Notes: generated by a model from the letters alone, not told the origin. A stretch of 64,000 nt of DNA from Leptodactylus fallax (GCA_947044405.1 CAMRHE010000169.1:4154501-4218500), one strand, 5' to 3'; shown: positions 55,101 to 63,645, numbered from the stretch's first letter. Numbers and translations are program-made.

Positions 55101-55531
55101 TGAAGTACCGGAACTCCGACGAACGAGGCTGCCCTCGGGAGGAGTGTGGCGACATGCTGGAAAGCATGGAGCACTTCCTGCTTCAGTGCCCCTTCAATAT
55201 AAGGGTTTGCAAATTGGTGGGGACCTCCACCGGTTGGCTGCGGCTGGCTGGCCTTTCCTATGCCGAGTGGGCCTATGGGGCATTCAAACACCTGGAGGGC
55301 AGGGACTGCCAGACACTTTTTATAGTTAGCGCAGTGGTCAGGTTCCACTTGTGGTCATCCCGGTGTCTAGTATCGACGCGAGGCAAAATCCTCCCGGAGG
55401 TGGAGGTGGTTAAAAACATCATGGTGGACCTGGTGAGGGTGCGCTCTCGGGAGTATGAGGGGTTGGGCGCAAAAAGGGCTGGTACCCTCTGGAGGGGTTT
55501 CAACTTTTCTGTTCCCCGAGGGATAGAATAA
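52124..55531 (+). CDS. LINE copy 2 ORF2: intact endonuclease-reverse transcriptase, 1135 aa
   Basis: Open from the ATG of TAATG (52122-52126) to the stop at 55531. Endonuclease (residues about 1-235): TINVASIKS, FLQETR (Glu), NIYGPQ, IFGGDFNTI (Asp, Asn), FTFQRG, SDHCLILF (catalytic His). Linker to about residue 430. Reverse transcriptase: KSPGPDGLTSEFYR, LIVLSKGKDPSRIENWRPI, SLDQAKAFDRVNHEYLW (motif A Asp), SGVRQGCPLSPLLYVF (motif B), VAYADDVTVLV (motif C, YADD), VKILGIHFG. C-terminus: Cys/His motif C-x4-C-x8-H-x4-C (CPREECGDMLESMEHFLLQC). All catalytic residues are present. It overlaps ORF1 by one base, suggesting reinitiation. It would nick target DNA and prime cDNA synthesis there. Sister copy 1 agrees closely but is broken. 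Confidence 0.95.
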   Translation: MAVPSPLTLATINVASIKSDTARFAAFDFLGRVEADILFLQETRLCTLSEINRARREWRRGPSYWSLAAEPYSGVAVLFTAEVKCQRLIELEMGRCLVLDVFMKGQSLRLINIYGPQTKWDRKSLFMKIKPFLFTGKQVIFGGDFNTITRPQDRGGTRDRLPYDGVALNSIVSEARLEDIHIRHSPGHRGFTFQRGSVSSRIDRFFLKENSVTTPVSVVEVEFSDHCLILFSLNISETLRRGRGLWRLNSSLLEEAAVIQAFEEFLQDQVLLLGLEGTRSEWWEIFKKRVAGFFRRLSSLRSLDIYRMYSALRERLEHLVSTGGSQEDISGVKALLKRCQYDRHASLVLERDFGKYRSPDPYRNCKMSVTCKTVTGLIDSTGSLTRSRSGILEVVRSFYSNLLAKKELNRDRISGFLAEAIPESAEDPSFGVLIEPIREEEVIRAIEGLALKKSPGPDGLTSEFYRTFKGALAPLLTDVLNECLSSGTLPKSMRRSALIVLSKGKDPSRIENWRPIALFNTDRKILAKVLFNRLVQFAPRLLSPAQHCSVPGRSTLSAVLSVREAVEQSRAGWWKGYLLSLDQAKAFDRVNHEYLWSTLSRYGLPGGFIQWLQTLYAGAESFPLVNGWVGRPFEVGSGVRQGCPLSPLLYVFAIDPLIRRINGGPVAGVRMDLEGTGSPLRTVAYADDVTVLVSSREEIEWVMSEVDSYSEASGSAVNRNKCGSLWLGGGEPGFSLPDTLPEPQESVKILGIHFGQGDYPLQNWEGRLKDVAQRVDCWKGWSLTLRERVHLAKAFLLPLVIYLGSVCALPESCWSRICCLFFQLLWGNRLNLIKREVTYRTRRLGGLNMVNPVVFLMNTFLKINLPNLSAEGAPSWVVSCQGWFRPFFQKWEAGGQVKDLRAPHGYLPAYASLVLKVIRRWGLGAWEIRTQSRRFLDDKVLLTHFQKPLALKDCPGETLEGGLRVLNSKRFPQKFWDLTWRCLLGKLYVRENLKYRNSDERGCPREECGDMLESMEHFLLQCPFNIRVCKLVGTSTGWLRLAGLSYAEWAYGAFKHLEGRDCQTLFIVSAVVRFHLWSSRCLVSTRGKILPEVEVVKNIMVDLVRVRSREYEGLGAKRAGTLWRGFNFSVPRGIE

Positions 55532-56106
55532 GGGATTAAAACAGGTTAGCTAGGTTAGGGCCAGATAGGGAAAGGGAGGGCAAGGTTTTGCACAAGAGGT
55601 GGGGTTTGTTTTTTTATGGTAGGGAGGGACAGGTAGGGATAGGGTAGGGATAGATTGATAGATAGGGACATAGTGGTAGGACAAGTAGGTAGGGACGGGC
55701 CTCTTGTGCTCTCTTCCTGGTGGAGGGCTGGTGTGTCACCACATAGGCATTTTGTTTTGGAAATAGGATGGAAGGGTAAGAGGCTTGAGGATAACCGCCC
55801 CTAGGCCTATGGGAGGTTTATGGGAGGGAAGGGGGTGTCAACGGTTTATATAAGATTGTGGGTTTTTTATTTTATTTTGTCTGGTTTTCTTGCCTGGTAC
55901 TTTGTTATTTGCTATTTGTCACTTAACATATTTTTTTTGTCTGTTTCCATTTTCATATTCCCATTGTATGTAGTAGTTAAAAGGGTTTTTTTTTTTCTTA
56001 GGGGGGTAGGTTGTTTGGGAGGGGGGTTTCTTTTGGGGGTGGAGGGTTTGATATAGGTTTCATGTGTCCGGCCAGGTCGGTTTTCAGGGGCTCGGTGGCG
56101 GGTGGT

Positions 56107-56157
56107 GCCAGCACCAGGACTATGCGGACATGGGAGGACATGGGGCGTGGTGCTGGC
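56107..56157 (+). other. LINE 3' UTR stem-loop 2 (copy 2)
   Basis: Stem gccagcacca (56107-56116) with tggtgctggc (56148-56157); the 31-nt loop is identical to that of stem-loop 2 in copy 1. Confidence 0.88.
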
Positions 56158-56542
56158 CGGGTGTGGTGAAGGGGAAAAAAAAAAAAAAAAAAAAAAATTT
56201 CTAATAAGTTTCAGTTGGGGTTTTGTTAGTTTTCTGTTAGTGTTATATGTTTTCCATTGTATATTACTTATTTGGATTTTCTTTTGTTTCCAAGATAGGT
56301 AGAGTTTTTGACTGGCGGATGACTGAAGAAAGACTGGAGAGTGAAAGGCGGAGTGAAAGGCAGAATGGATGGGGGCTGGTTTGCGGCTGGGTTTTTTTTT
56401 TGGTCTTTAATTTTGTTCCGGTGTTCTTGTATCTTATTTATTGATGTTATTTATGCTATGTTTTGGATTATGTATTGTTTCTGTTTATGGGTTTTATATT
56501 GTATTTTCGTATGTGACACTGTTTGTGAATTTTTACTTTTCT

Positions 56543-56548
56543 AATAAA
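56543..56548 (+). promoter_or_regulatory. Polyadenylation signal AATAAA, LINE copy 2
   Basis: Located about 6 bases before the border 14-mer at 56554-56567, matching the position in copy 1. Confidence 0.8.
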
Positions 56549-56567
56549 AATAGTTCCAATTCCTTCG

Positions 56568-56931
56568 ACAACCTCTTTAAAGGATTTGTCCATCTTCCTA
56601 ATATTGATGGCCTGTCCTTAGGATAGGCCATCAATATTACATCTGCGATGATACAACAGCCAGGACCTCTGCAGATCAGCTTTTCCAGGACAGTGCGGCT
56701 ACAGGTAAAGGTAACAATTCTAGGAGCCACGCTGTTCACCTGCCCTACAAGGTGTAGCAGTAGGTTTAGGTAGTGCAGTGGTGCACATGGTATAGTGGGT
56801 GAGCAGCATGGCTCCCAGCATGTTATTACCTTTAGCCGCCCTGTCTCGGTACCGCTGATCTGCAGGGTTCTGATGGTGGGCCCCTAGAAACAATTCCACT
56901 GGTGGGCCCTAAACATCCCAGTCCGACACTG
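56568..56931. repeat. hAT-2 right arm with long inverted repeat
   Basis: An imperfect palindrome spans 56675-56866: ctgcagatcagc faces gctgatctgcag, and gcggctacaggtaaagg faces cctttagccgc. A smaller one at about 56596-56640 pairs attgatggcct with aggccatcaat. Ends at the terminal repeat CCAGTCCGACACTG. Confidence 0.75.
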
Positions 56932-56939
56932 GACATGGA
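56932..56939. repeat. Target-site duplication of hAT-2, right copy (gacatgga)
   Basis: Perfect match to 32557-32564. Confidence 0.9.
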
Positions 56940-56983
56940 TAGGCAAGGATTTCCAACCACCAATGCCTGATGCATCAGATTAA
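56940..56983 (+). pseudogene. Last codons of the hAT-1 transposase
   Basis: After joining to the upstream part (...KMNQTW) the frame continues IGKDFQPPMPDASD and stops at 56981-56983. This is the far side of the hAT-2 insertion. Confidence 0.8.
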
Positions 56984-57018
56984 ATCATCCATGCTGCCTC
57001 ACCCAAACATTCAAATGA

Positions 57019-58305
57019 ATAATAATGTAATAAGGTATTGCGTGCCGATAAATTATAATTATAAAGACTAGGAGAGTCACCCACCAGTATCCAGATGCAT
57101 TAAAACATAATTTTATTATAATATAAATGTTAAAATACATGAGAAAGACTACAACATAAAGAACTAATAAACTAGCAGCAATTGGAAATTACGATCATGC
57201 TTATAACTTGAAAAAGGGGAGTTCTACCTAGCATCAACCATTTAAAGTATCAAACTCCTAATGCCACCTTGGTAACACAGCGGCCATTTTAAACCGTAAC
57301 ATCCCACTAAAACACTATTTGGGCTATTAAAGGTAACCTTTTAGGACTAACAGAAACTCTACCTAGCAACCATACCAACACTTAGCATATCGGCTGGTTT
57401 AAGCTATAATGTCCTATTAACACCTTATATCACAGCAGCTACCTTTCACCAAGAAATCCCACTCACACGCCTAATAGAGTGTTATAAATAAGATCTCAGG
57501 ACTAAAAAGCGCTCTGCCCACTATCCACAGTGTTATAGTGTCCAATGCTCTATGCTACCTTCATATCACAGCAACTGATTTTTAACCATGATATACTACT
57601 AACACCTGTATACACCTACTATCCACAGTGTTATAGTGTCCAATGCTCTATGCTACCTTCATATCACAGCAACTGATTTTCAGCCATGATATACTACTAA
57701 CACCTGTATACACCTAACGCACGTTTCCTGTGTCAGAATATACAGCGATACTGACACATTCATCAGAGGTATATATCTTTATCTCAGAGAGCCACTAAAG
57801 TAAGTATGTTATAGTATCTTAGGTATATCACCCTTCCTCAACATACACTCCAGCTCCCCCATCGGCACTAGTGTTTGGCCGCATGGAGCAGCAGAGCAAA
57901 CGGTCTCAAATACTTTTAGCCACGCCCATCAACATCCCCCCAGCCAATCACTCCATACTCAGCTGAATAGTAAGTAACTCCCACTGACCAAGACTAGTCC
58001 AATGAGCATGCATAAAACAAAGACCAATAACAGAGGGTCTATCAAAAGAACCTACTCCCTTTAGCCCCGCCCACCTGAACGGAGACCATATACACATTTC
58101 TCTATAGGAGAAGTATTCAAAAGGGAATTCACTTATTACAGGCTAGAAATCCCTGGATCTACTATATGATGGCCAGAATAAACACTAGAAGCTTAATTTA
58201 TCAAATTATGGTATTTTTGAAACATAAATGAACCATTATCCTCACAGACATCAATCTATTCCCAATAATCGCAGAAACAGTAATAAACACTGAAAACTGA
58301 ATTTA
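57019..58305. repeat. Unclassified repeat with a 98-bp tandem duplication
   Basis: AT-rich non-coding sequence that replaces the expected right end of hAT-1. From about 57521 a 98-bp segment (ctatccacagtgttatagtg...) occurs twice in direct tandem (second copy at 57619) with few differences. 'aacgcacgtttcctgtgtcag' near 57717 and 'tcatcagaggtatatat' resemble the style of fold-back repeats. No coding frame. Confidence 0.55.
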
Positions 58306-58763
58306 ACCCCTTAACGACCTTGGACGTACTATTACGTCCTGGGCGCTAGGTACTCGCGCACCAGGACGTAATACTACGCCCGAGGCCGGCCGCCCGCTCA
58401 CTATCTGAGCGGGCGGTATCGGAACCGGGTGTTAGCTGTATCTGACAGCTAACACCCTGCTCCATAACCCCCGGTCGGCCATAACTTCCGATCGGCGGTT
58501 TTAACCCCTTGGATGCCGCGGTCAAATATGACCGCGGCATCCAAGGGGTTCCGCCGTCTTGCCGGCACCCCCCGCGGCGAGATCGGGGGGTGCCGATATC
58601 TCTAATCTGCAGCCCGGGGTCTGCCAAGTGACCCCAGGCTGCCTGGAGCCCCCAGTACCTGGTTGATCCTGCCGAGACATCAGGAAGTCAGCGCTGTGTT
58701 TCCATAGCGCTGACTTCCTGTATAGGCTGCAAGACACGTGTATGCTCGTGTCTTGCAGTCTAT
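58306..58763. repeat. Chain of seven perfect or near-perfect hairpins
   Basis: Consecutive stems: 58330-58342/58361-58373 (13 bp); 58390-58400/58406-58416 (11); 58427-58439/58445-58457 (13); 58503-58524/58529-58550 (22, 4-nt loop); 58563-58574/58584-58595 (12); 58682-58695/58706-58719 (14); 58727-58738/58747-58758 (12). GC-rich in AT-rich surroundings. Starts accccttaacgacc. An overlapping minus-strand frame is not a gene. Similar sequences are, to my recollection, widespread in frog genomes. Confidence 0.8.
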
Positions 58764-59858
58764 AGTGCTGAGCCAGCAATCAAAGCATTGCTGTCTCAGG
58801 TATCCTAATGGGACACAAGAAAAAGTAAAAAAAAAGTGAAAAAAAAAAATAATAAAGTATGTGAAAAAAATTAATAAAAGAATAAAGCCCCAAAAATTCC
58901 CTTTTCCTATATAAAATGAATTATATAAAAAATAAACCTAAAAATTAATAAAAACAATACATATTTGGTATCGTTGCGTCCGTAACAACCTGTACAATAA
59001 AACTGAAACCATATTTAATGTACACGGTGAAAGTCGGGGAAAAAAAACGGAAAAAACCCGCCAAAAGTAACGATTTTTCGCCATCTCACCTTACAAAATA
59101 TGCCATAAAAAGTGATCAAAAAGTCATATGTACCCCAAAACAGTACCAATAAAAAGCACAGGTTGTACCGCAAAAAATAAGCCCTAAACCAACTCTCTAA
59201 ACTGAAAAATAAAAATGCTACGCATCTTAGAAGATGGCGATGCAAAAAAAATTAATTTATGTCCCCAAATGGGTTTTTGTTCTGCAAAATTGGTATTGCA
59301 TAAAAAAACAGTATAAATGAGGTATCGCCGTAATCGTACCGACCCGCAGAATAAAGATACCATGTTACTTATGCTCTACGCTGCATGGTGAAAAATTTAA
59401 AAGATAAAACGCAGTGCCAGAATTGATGGGGTTGTTTTTTAATCCACCAAGAAAGAGTTAATAAAATTTATTTAATAAGTTGTAAGCACCTAAAAATGAT
59501 GTCATTAAAAAATACATCTCACCCTGAAAACAACAAGCCCTCATATGGCTACATCACCAGAGAAATAAAGAAAATATAACTCGTACAATGTGAAGACAAA
59601 AACCCCAAAAATCGCCAAATCATTAGAGCATAACTGGCTGCGGCAGGAAGGGAATGTATAAGCTGTGCGAGCGTATATTAGGGTACACCCCAGATTTAGA
59701 GCTTACGAGGGATAATAAACCAGAAGTGACCCCCAGAGTGACCCCCCAATAATAGGAACTACTGGGGAAATAGTAGGGAATTTAGTGTACCCAATGTACT
59801 ACGCACAGATTACATATTCACTTTTCCCCATCTGCTGTGCAGTCACGTCTGGGATACT
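58764..59858. repeat. AT-rich non-coding repeat body
   Basis: Continuation of the preceding repeat in style: 'tatttggtatcgttgcgtcc' and 'gaggtatcgccgtaatcgta' are related pieces about 360 bases apart. No coding frame with a domain. Confidence 0.5.
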
Positions 59859-60286
59859 AATGCTCGCTACACCCCTTGATAAATTCTTTGAGGGGTGCAG
59901 TTTTCAAAATGGGGTCATTCCCTAGGGGATTCCACTTTACTGGTACTTTAGAGGCTCTGCAAACATGACATGGCATCCAGATCCCAAACATCTGAATCTG
60001 CGCTCCAAAAGCCATATAGCGCTCCTTCCCTTCTGTGCCCAAACCGCAGTTTATATCCACATGTATGACACTGGTGTACCCAGGATAAGGTACTTAATGT
60101 GATATATGGGTATAAACTCCTGTTTGAGCACAGCCGGGCACAGAAGGGAAGGAGCGCTATTTGGTTTTTGGACGCCATTGCACTTTTGCAGAGCTGAAAT
60201 GCCAGTACAGTGGAATCCCCTGACATGTCAACCCATTTTGGAAACTGCACCCCTGAAGGAATTTATCCAGGGGTACAGTGAGCATT
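59859..60286. repeat. 428-bp palindromic unit
   Basis: Left arm starts aatgctcgctacacccc; right arm ends ggggtacagtgagcatt, its near complement. Both arms carry the same landmarks in mirror order: aaatggggtc/aacccattttgg, ggattccacttta/cagtggaatcc, agcgctccttcccttctgtg/cacagaagggaaggagcgct. Confidence 0.8.
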
Positions 60287-61349
60287 TTTAACCCCCAAGT
60301 GTTGCTATAATTTATTATCCATAAATGAATAGGCAGCTGATGATGAAAGGTGAAAATGACAATTATTCCAGGAATACGACATTTCTATGCGTAATATGTT
60401 GTGCCCGGCTTGTATCAGAGATGAACACTCCAAAAGCTGTTGTCCCCGATCACCAGTTTTTGGAGTGTGTGTCTGTGCAGACATAAGCTGGGCACAACAT
60501 ATCGGGCACTGAAATGGCGTATCTATAGAAAAATTTCATTTTTAACTTTTCATTATCAGCTGCACTTTCATTTTTGGAAATTAAAAGAATGCAACACTTA
60601 AGGGTTAATAATGCTCGCTACCCCACTTGATAAATCCCTTGAAGGGTATAGTTTCCAAAATGGGGTGACATGTCTGCGAATTCCACTTTACTGACAATTC
60701 ATGGTCTCTGCAAAAGTGGCATGGTGTCCAAAAAGCAAACTGTGCTCTAAAAACCAAAATAGCGCTCTTTCCCTTCTGTGCCTGGCTGTGCCCAAACAGC
60801 AGTTTATACCCACATATGGCATTGTTAAGTACGTTATCCTGGGTACACCAGTGTCATACGTGTGGGCATAAACTGTCATTTGGGCACACAGCAGGGCGCA
60901 AATGTGAAGGAGCGCTATGTGCTTTTGGAGCGCATATTTAGATTGTTGTTTTTTTGGACGCCATGTCACATTTGCAGAGACCCTAAAATTGCCCCTACAA
61001 AATGGGGGTCACTTCTTGGGGAATTCCAATTTACTGGCACCTCCAGGGCTCTGCAAAAATATCATGGCGACCAGAAAGTCCCTCTAAATCTGTACTCCAA
61101 AAGCTAAAAAAAACCACAGTGCTCCTTCCCTTCTGAGCCCTGCTGTGTGCCCAAGCAGCAGTTTATACCCACATATATAATTTTTTTGTCCCCGGGATAG
61201 CCCACTTAATAGTTTTAGGAGTGCATGTCTCTGATGCCACAAAGTGGCTGCAACGTATTAGGCACTGAAATTGGATATTTCTTTAAAAACTTTAATTTTC
61301 ACTTTGTACATTAATTTTTGGGAAGCATTTTTAGGCTCTAAATGATAAT
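60287..61349. repeat. Partial palindromic units of the same family
   Basis: A mirror pair at about 60385-60505 (atgttgtgcccggctt facing aagctgggcacaacat, with acactccaaaa/ttttggagtgt inside). A second large unit starts aatgctcgctacccc at 60609 and mirrors to about 60985. Non-coding. Confidence 0.7.
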
Positions 61350-62663
61350 ACCCCTTGATACATTCCTTGAGGGGTGTAGTTTCTAAAATGGGGTCACTTT
61401 TGAGAGGTTTCCATTATATTGGTACTTTAGGGGTTCTGCAAATGCGACATGGCATCCAAAAACTATTCCAGCAAAATCTGCCCTCCAAAAGCTAAATAGC
61501 GCTCTTTCCATTTTTAGCCCTGCCATTTACCCATGCAGCAGATTACAACCACATATGGGGCATTTCTGTGTTCAGGAGAAATTGTGTAACGAACTTTGGG
61601 GTGCTTTTTCTCCTTTGTCCTCTTGTGAAAATGAAAAATTTGGGGCTAAATTGACGGTTTATTGGAAAAAAAGTAATTTTTCATTTTAATGTCCCATTGT
61701 TAATAAAATCTGTGAAACAGCTGTGAGGTCAAAATGTTCACCATACCCCTAGATAAATTCTATAAGGGGTGTAGTTTCCAAAATGGGGTCACTTTTTGGG
61801 GGTTTGTATTATATTGATACTTTAGGGACTCTGCAAATGCGACATGGCATCCGAAAACTATTCCAGCAAAATCTGCCCTCCAAAAGCTAAATAGCGCTCT
61901 TTCCATTTTGAGCCCTGCCATGTACCCATGCAGCAGATTACAACCACATATGGGGCATTTCTGTGTTCAGGAGAAATTGTGTAACGAACTTTGGGGTGCT
62001 TTTTTCTCCTTTGTCCTCTTGTGAAAATGAAAAATTTGGGGCTAAATTGACGGTTTATTGGAAAAAAAGTAATTTTTCATTTTAATGTCCCAATGTTAAT
62101 AAAATCTGTGAAACAGCTGTAGGGTCAAAATGCTCATTATGTCCCTTGATATGTTCTGTGAGGGGTGTAGTTTCCAAAATGGGGTCACTTTTAGGGGGTT
62201 TCCACTGTATTGGTACTTTGGGGGCTCTGCAAATGCGACATGGTACCTGAAAACTATTCCAGCAAAATCTGCTCTCCAAAAGCTAAATAGCGCTCTTTCC
62301 ATTCTGAGCCCTGCCATGTACCCATACAGCAGATTACGACCACATATGGGGTATTGCTGTGTTTAGGAGCAATTATTTTGCAAACTGTGGGGTGCTTTTT
62401 CTCCTTTAACCCATTGTGAAAATGAAAACTTTGGGGATAAAGTGACATTTTAGTAATGTTTCATTTATACATCCCAGTGTTAGCAAAATCTGTGAAACGA
62501 ATGTAAGGTCAAAATGCTCACTATACTCCTATATGAATTCTGTGAGGGGTGTAGTTTGCAAAATGGGGTCACTTTTTGGGGTTTTCCTTTGTATTGGTAC
62601 TCTAGGGGCTTTGCAAATGAGACATGGCACCTGAAAACTATTCCAGCAAAATCTGCTTTTCAG
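61350..62663. repeat. Tandem array, about 390-bp units
   Basis: The landmark ccccttgat..ttc...ggggtgtagtttccaaaatgg begins at about 61351, 61746, 62142 and 62526, so units are 384-396 bp, about 3.3 in all. Each has the same order: 'tctgcaaatgcgacatggca', 'gctaaatagcgctctttcca', 'cagattacaaccacatatgg', 'tttggggtgctttttctcc'. All read in one direction, unlike the palindromic units before them. Confidence 0.85.
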
Positions 62664-63030
62664 AGGGGGGGGGCCCCCCCTCCCCTGGGGGGGGGGGGCT
62701 GCCCCCAAAAATGTTTTTACCCCCCTTTGGGGGGGTTTTTGGGGGGGGGGGGGGGAGGGGCAAAAAGTGGGGGGGGGTTTTTTCTTTTCTTTTTGTGTGT
62801 TGTTTTTTTTTTGGGGGGGGGTGGGAAAGGGGGGGGGGGGGAAAAAATAAAAATTTAAAATTTCACTTTTTTTTTGTTTTAATTGTAGTGAAAAGTGGGG
62901 GGGGGAAAAAAACCAAATTTTTTTTTTTTTTTTTTTTGTGGGGGGGGGGTGGTGTGGGGGGGGGGTGTGGGGGGGGGTTATATGGGAAGGGGTGTTTGTT
63001 TTGGGTGTGGGGTGTGGGGGGGGGCAAGTG
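62664..63030. other. G/T homopolymer block, probable sequence artefact
   Basis: The fourth unit of the array breaks off at gcttttcaga and is followed by about 370 bases that are mostly G, T or C homopolymer runs, with several G runs of 8-14 bases. Long frames crossing it encode only Gly/Phe-rich runs. This looks like low-quality or gap-filled sequence, not biology. Confidence 0.7.
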
Positions 63031-63044
63031 TGAGGTTGTGAGAG

Positions 63045-63376
63045 TGTCCTGTAGTCTCTATGCTAACCAGCAATTTACACCAAGATATTTATCAGATAGT
63101 GTTCAACTCAACTGAGGAGGCGTAGATAAGATTCCAGATGCTTTAATCCAGGTAAATCTTGTAAAACCTCATACAGCAGTAGGTGAAAAATGATGAATCA
63201 CCAGGAGCTGAGCAGACATGTTGCTTACAAAGAAGTGAAACTAAACTGAGAGAGAGAGAGAGGAGGAGCTACAGCATCACAACTAAGGATACAGAGAGAG
63301 AGAAGGGACAAACTACAAAGACAAACAGTATCACAGATACATGTCAGTGAATTAAACCAAATCCTGGGACATGACA
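63045..63376 (-). repeat. BEL/Pao 3' LTR (minus strand)
   Basis: On the minus strand the LTR begins TGTCATGTCCCAGG at 63376, immediately after a purine tract. It contains CT-rich sequence, an ATTAAA-type polyadenylation signal near 63140, and probably ends ...ACA near 63045; the far end is uncertain because the neighbouring block is unreliable. Length would be about 330 bp. Confidence 0.6.
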
Positions 63377-63645
63377 CTCCCCGCCTGAAATCTTTAGATT
63401 TCACTGAAAACAAACATTAAATGTCCTGAGATGTCCATAAGGTCCTCTTCAAACCTGAAAAACAAAAAAGAAACATGCACAACAAACAATAATCAACAGT
63501 TAGTCCAAATAAACCAATCTTCAGGTCGGGAAGCCGCAATTTGCCAACACCTCCACCGACCCACACTGTAATCCACAAGAACACGGTTTTAGTTCATGGA
63601 AGGAAGCTCCCCGCCATGAGCTGTGAATGGTGTCCTTATCTTCTT
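63377..63645 (-). other. BEL/Pao post-pol spacer with polypurine tract
   Basis: Between the pol stop and the LTR. The minus strand ends in GGCGGGGAG directly before TGTCATG, the expected polypurine primer for plus-strand DNA synthesis. No other frame recognised. Confidence 0.55.

Larger units (their letters stand above)
48215..56553 (+). mobile_element. Tx1-clade LINE, copy 2 (full length, 8.3 kb)
   Basis: Begins at ttccaattccttcgg (48215), directly after the end of copy 1, and ends at 56553 just before a further ttccaattccttcg (56554-56567). About 190-bp 5' UTR with a hairpin (ggagtcagac...gtctgagctcc, 48239-48265), ORF1 48407-52124, ORF2 52124-55531, 3' UTR about 1.0 kb with AATAAA at 56543. 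ORF2 is intact; ORF1 is not. Confidence 0.88.
55532..56553 (+). other. LINE copy 2 3' UTR
   Basis: TAGGG-rich start (55550-55710), T-rich middle, one stem-loop (56107-56157), an A-run at about 56176-56197, and AATAAA at 56543-56548. It lacks stem-loop 1 and the pyrimidine expansion of copy 1. Confidence 0.75.
32565..56931. mobile_element. hAT-2: 24.4-kb hAT-type element carrying nested LINEs
   Basis: Terminal inverted repeats CAGGGTCGGACTGG (32565-32578) and CCAGTCCGACACTG (56918-56931) differ at one base of fourteen and are flanked by the 8-bp duplication gacatgga. No transposase of its own is visible, so it would have been moved in trans by a hAT enzyme. Its original body is probably only about 2.5 kb on the left (32565-35106) and 0.36 kb on the right (56568-56931); the remainder is later LINE insertion. 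The left arm is GC-rich with large hairpins, a minisatellite and a nested palindromic MITE. Confidence 0.85.
28630..57018 (+). mobile_element. hAT-1: autonomous-type hAT transposon, decayed and split by a 24.4-kb insertion
   Basis: The left end agagatgagcgaatcgaa (28630) is a hAT-type terminus. A transposase gene follows on the plus strand (29529 onward) and is interrupted at 32564 by hAT-2. hAT-1 sequence resumes at 56940 with the last codons and stop (56981-56983) and continues to about 57018. No right terminus complementary to the left was found downstream, so the 3' end appears lost to the repeat at 57019-58305. Its own length without the insertion is about 4.0 kb. Confidence 0.75.

Noticed and set aside
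35107..56553. LINE pair as a recent tandem segmental duplication
   Set aside because: ORF1 and 3' UTR differ by many substitutions and whole blocks, too much for a recent duplication, although ORF2 alone would fit.
58656..58673. 18S rRNA gene start
   Set aside because: Only 18 bases match; the following sequence is unrelated, so there is no rRNA gene.
62514..63115. Gly/Phe-rich frames of 114 and 163 codons
   Set aside because: They are translations of G and T homopolymer runs in a suspect block.
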